In this document: positions 62,495 through 64,000 of the stretch, one piece after another
Layout: every line of letters begins with the position of its first letter
Numbering within the stretch: the stretch's first letter is position 1
NCBI GenBank assembly: GCA_949825045.1
Contig: OX463832.1
Span: forward strand, 25,414,552-25,478,551
From: Argyresthia goedartella
Lineage: Eukaryota; Arthropoda; Insecta; Lepidoptera; Argyresthiidae
DNA length: 64,000 bases
Reading direction: 5' to 3'
The notes under the pieces: model-generated
Seen by the model: only the letters and a program-made list of their open reading frames with translations
Told to the model about the DNA's origin: nothing
The model's database searches: none
Translations under genes and position numbers: made by a program

Positions 62495-62789
62495 ATACAC
62501 ATATACAAACACATACCTTATTATATATAATGTAAAATTACCTTTTATACATATGTTTTATGATCTAAAAATCCTCATCATAATTTATAAAGGATATGTT
62601 TCGTAATTGGCATTATCCATTTATATCAGTGTTATTTTTATCGAATTAATTACTTATGCTGTGAAAAATCAACAAACAAATAAATAAATAAAATAAATAA
62701 ATAAATAAATGAACTTGAAGAAAACAACAGCTGCTCTCCAAATCCTATATCCTCCCCATTCCACATATCCTATATTGGCTTCAGGCTGA

Positions 62790-62935
62790 AGAGTCGGTCG
62801 ATTGAATTCACGCTCCTTCCCCTCCTATCGAGCAGGTCATTCCGCCCCCCCTCAAAACTCGTGCTCTCTGGTATGCCGGCCGAAAGACCGGAACAGGTTT
62901 AGAACCCTGGCTGGAGAAGCACCATTCATTCTTCA
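62790..62935 (+). repeat. Interspersed repeat R2, copy B
   Basis: Matches the reverse complement of 2870-3000: GGTCGATTGAATTCACGCTC, ATCGAGCAGGTCATTC, TGCCGGCC and ACCCTGGCTGGAGAAG. Confidence 0.65.
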
Positions 62936-62940
62936 TTCAT

Positions 62941-63085
62941 TCAAAAACATAATACGCTTCTTGCGTCTTACAATATTTTTAAAAATTAGCGATGCTGTTA
63001 TGTTGACCTACATGAGAAATAATCGCAGACTCGTTGCGCCCCGGCCTAGACCCGCGAAAGTTAGCTATTCTTTCATTTATTGGTT
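62941..63085 (+). pseudogene. L7-family LINE fragment
   Basis: Coding-like KNIIRFLRLTIFLK, then MLTYMRNNRRLVAPRPRPAK and VSYSF, the block just before the family's C-terminus (L7 has NHRLCAPRFRLAKVSNSFKG). Both ends are truncated. The stretch 63086-63366 shows nothing definite. Confidence 0.7.
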
Positions 63086-63366
63086 TACCTACGTTACGAC
63101 AAAACAACATACAAACATTGTGGCATGGAGTCCCACACCGGGTGGCTGACAGAGGCCTATATTGCCCACGTTGAGCCAGTAATTCAATTTTAACTCCATT
63201 TTTCGTGACATGGGGCTAGCCCATAGCCGCCATTTTGGATAAAAACTATAATTACGGCCAGCGTTGAAACCGGTGGAAATAATATAAACGGAAATAGTAT
63301 AATATGTATGTGCAACAGTGAATAAGTAATAAGTATGTAGTTATGTGTAGGTATTAACTTTCATTA

Positions 63367-63368
63367 TG

Positions 63369-63404
<36 letters not shown>
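63367..63404. repeat. TA microsatellite
   Basis: A TATATATATA run immediately before the transposon end. Tc1/mariner elements insert at TA, which fits. Confidence 0.95.
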
Positions 63405-63405
<1 letters not shown>

Positions 63406-63410
<5 letters not shown>

Positions 63411-64000
63411 TCAGGTCATAAGTTCTGTCACACAATAAAAACTTTTGAATTTAGAACGCTGGCCACAAAAAAGTTTATTGAATTCGAATTTCGAATTTTT
63501 CATGAAAATAAAATGTGTACTTTTTAGAATTTTCCTCATTTTTAAATATGGAGTGGACACTTAAAGAAGACCGTGTCGCAGTTATTGCGTTGCATCGTTG
63601 CGGTTACGCGCCAATTCAGATTTTCGACTTACTGAAAAATTTGAATATAACCAAAAGATTCGTTTATCGTACCATAAAATGATACAATGAAGACTCTAGT
63701 GTAGATGACAGGTCAAGAAGTGGTCGCCCTCGCTCTGTTAGTACTCCAGCAGTGATAAAAGCTGTGAAGGCGCGAATTCAAAGAAATCCCATACGTAAGC
63801 AGAAACTGTTGGCCCTTCAGATGGGATTAAGCAGGACCACGGTGAAAAGGGTGTTAAATGAAGACTTAGGGCTTAGGGCATATCGAAGAAAAACAGGACA
63901 TCGTTTGGACGCTCGTTTAATGGACCTGAGACTGAAGAGATGCCGCGCTTTGTTGAAGCGGTACGCGGGAAAAAAGCATCGGGAAATTCTTTTTTCGGAT
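63406..64000 (+). mobile_element. Tc1/mariner-type transposon, 5' part, cut by window edge
   Basis: An inverted-repeat-like start, CAGTCAGGTCATAAGTTCTG (63409-63428), next to a TA run, then a transposase frame from 63548. The second inverted repeat would lie beyond 64000, so the end is not seen. Confidence 0.75.
63548..64000 (+). pseudogene. Tc1/mariner-type transposase N-terminal part, one stop
   Basis: From ATG 63548: EWTLKEDRVAVIALHRCGYA, a helix-turn-helix region, and YRTIK, then TGA (63680-63682, where CGA Arg would fit). It continues YNEDSSVDDRSRSGRPRSVS (the GRPR AT-hook-like motif between the two DNA-binding helices), VIKAVKARIQRNPIRKQKLL, LGLRAYRRKTGHRLDARLMD, and RHREILFSD-like coding at the window edge, whose last Asp is the expected first catalytic residue. 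Apart from the one stop it is intact as far as seen. Its family within Tc1/mariner is not fixed, because the catalytic spacing lies outside the window. Confidence 0.82.

Larger units (their letters stand above)
61160..62712 (+). mobile_element. LINE L11 (Jockey/CR1-type), 5'-truncated
   Basis: Starts inside the RT, keeps the whole remaining ORF open, and has a 3' UTR with a CACACACA microsatellite and a TAAATAAATAAA tail (about 62683-62709). It lies exactly at the end of the OTU-bearing LINE and may have inserted into it: the sequence after the tail (GAAGAAAACAACAGCTGCTC, 62716 onward) could be that element's 3' end. Confidence 0.8.

Overview
The window looks like a repeat-dense, gene-poor stretch of an insect nuclear genome, most likely a moth or butterfly. 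The signs are AT-rich DNA, no bacterial-style operons, tRNA-derived SINEs, and several repeats that I know from lepidopteran genomes: a GGGTTCCGTACCC...GGTACGGAACCC family with a GTCCGTCCGTCTGTCACCAG core, and an RTE LINE tail with CCCACTGCTGGGCA. Almost every coding region that can be supported belongs to a transposable element. The one possible exception is a broken, GC-rich coiled-coil reading frame at 42340-43773.

Layout. 1-6500: short repeats, fold-back elements, a SINE and a dead Tc1-like transposase. 6530-10845 (minus): a LINE (called L2 here) with ORF1 and ORF2. 10996-13096 (minus): a 5'-truncated LINE (L3) inserted into an older repeat with a short target duplication. 13100-16100: gene-poor, with a decapeptide-repeat reading frame on the minus strand. 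16310-27945: a nested pile. LINE L6 is split by LINE fragment L5, then by an RNase H-bearing LOA-like LINE with an 11-bp target duplication. It is followed by LINE L7 and the 3' half of a BEL/Pao LTR element. 28250-31412 (minus): an RT fragment and LINE L9. 34175-41530: a structurally complete BEL/Pao element with 547-bp LTRs that differ at only two positions by eye, a 5-bp target duplication, gag and pol.

41600-51500: more repeats, the coiled-coil pseudogene, two MITE families, an RTE tail and a complex fold-back repeat. 51560-54830: LINE L10. 57398-61158: a LINE whose first reading frame carries an OTU-type cysteine protease domain ahead of an endonuclease and RT, itself broken by a SINE. 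61160-62712: 5'-truncated LINE L11. 63406-64000: the start of a Tc1/mariner transposon cut by the window edge.

Autonomous LINEs and LTR elements supply the enzymes (endonuclease, RT, RNase H, integrase). SINEs and MITEs have none and must use machinery supplied elsewhere. Every large element here has at least one lesion, so none is clearly active; the BEL/Pao element is the youngest by LTR identity. Notable signals are covarying stem-loops in the 3' UTR of one LINE family, a palindrome whose two arms change together between copies, a 26-bp perfect local inverted duplication inside a LINE, and the OTU-bearing LINE. Clade names for LINEs come from motif reading only and are tentative.
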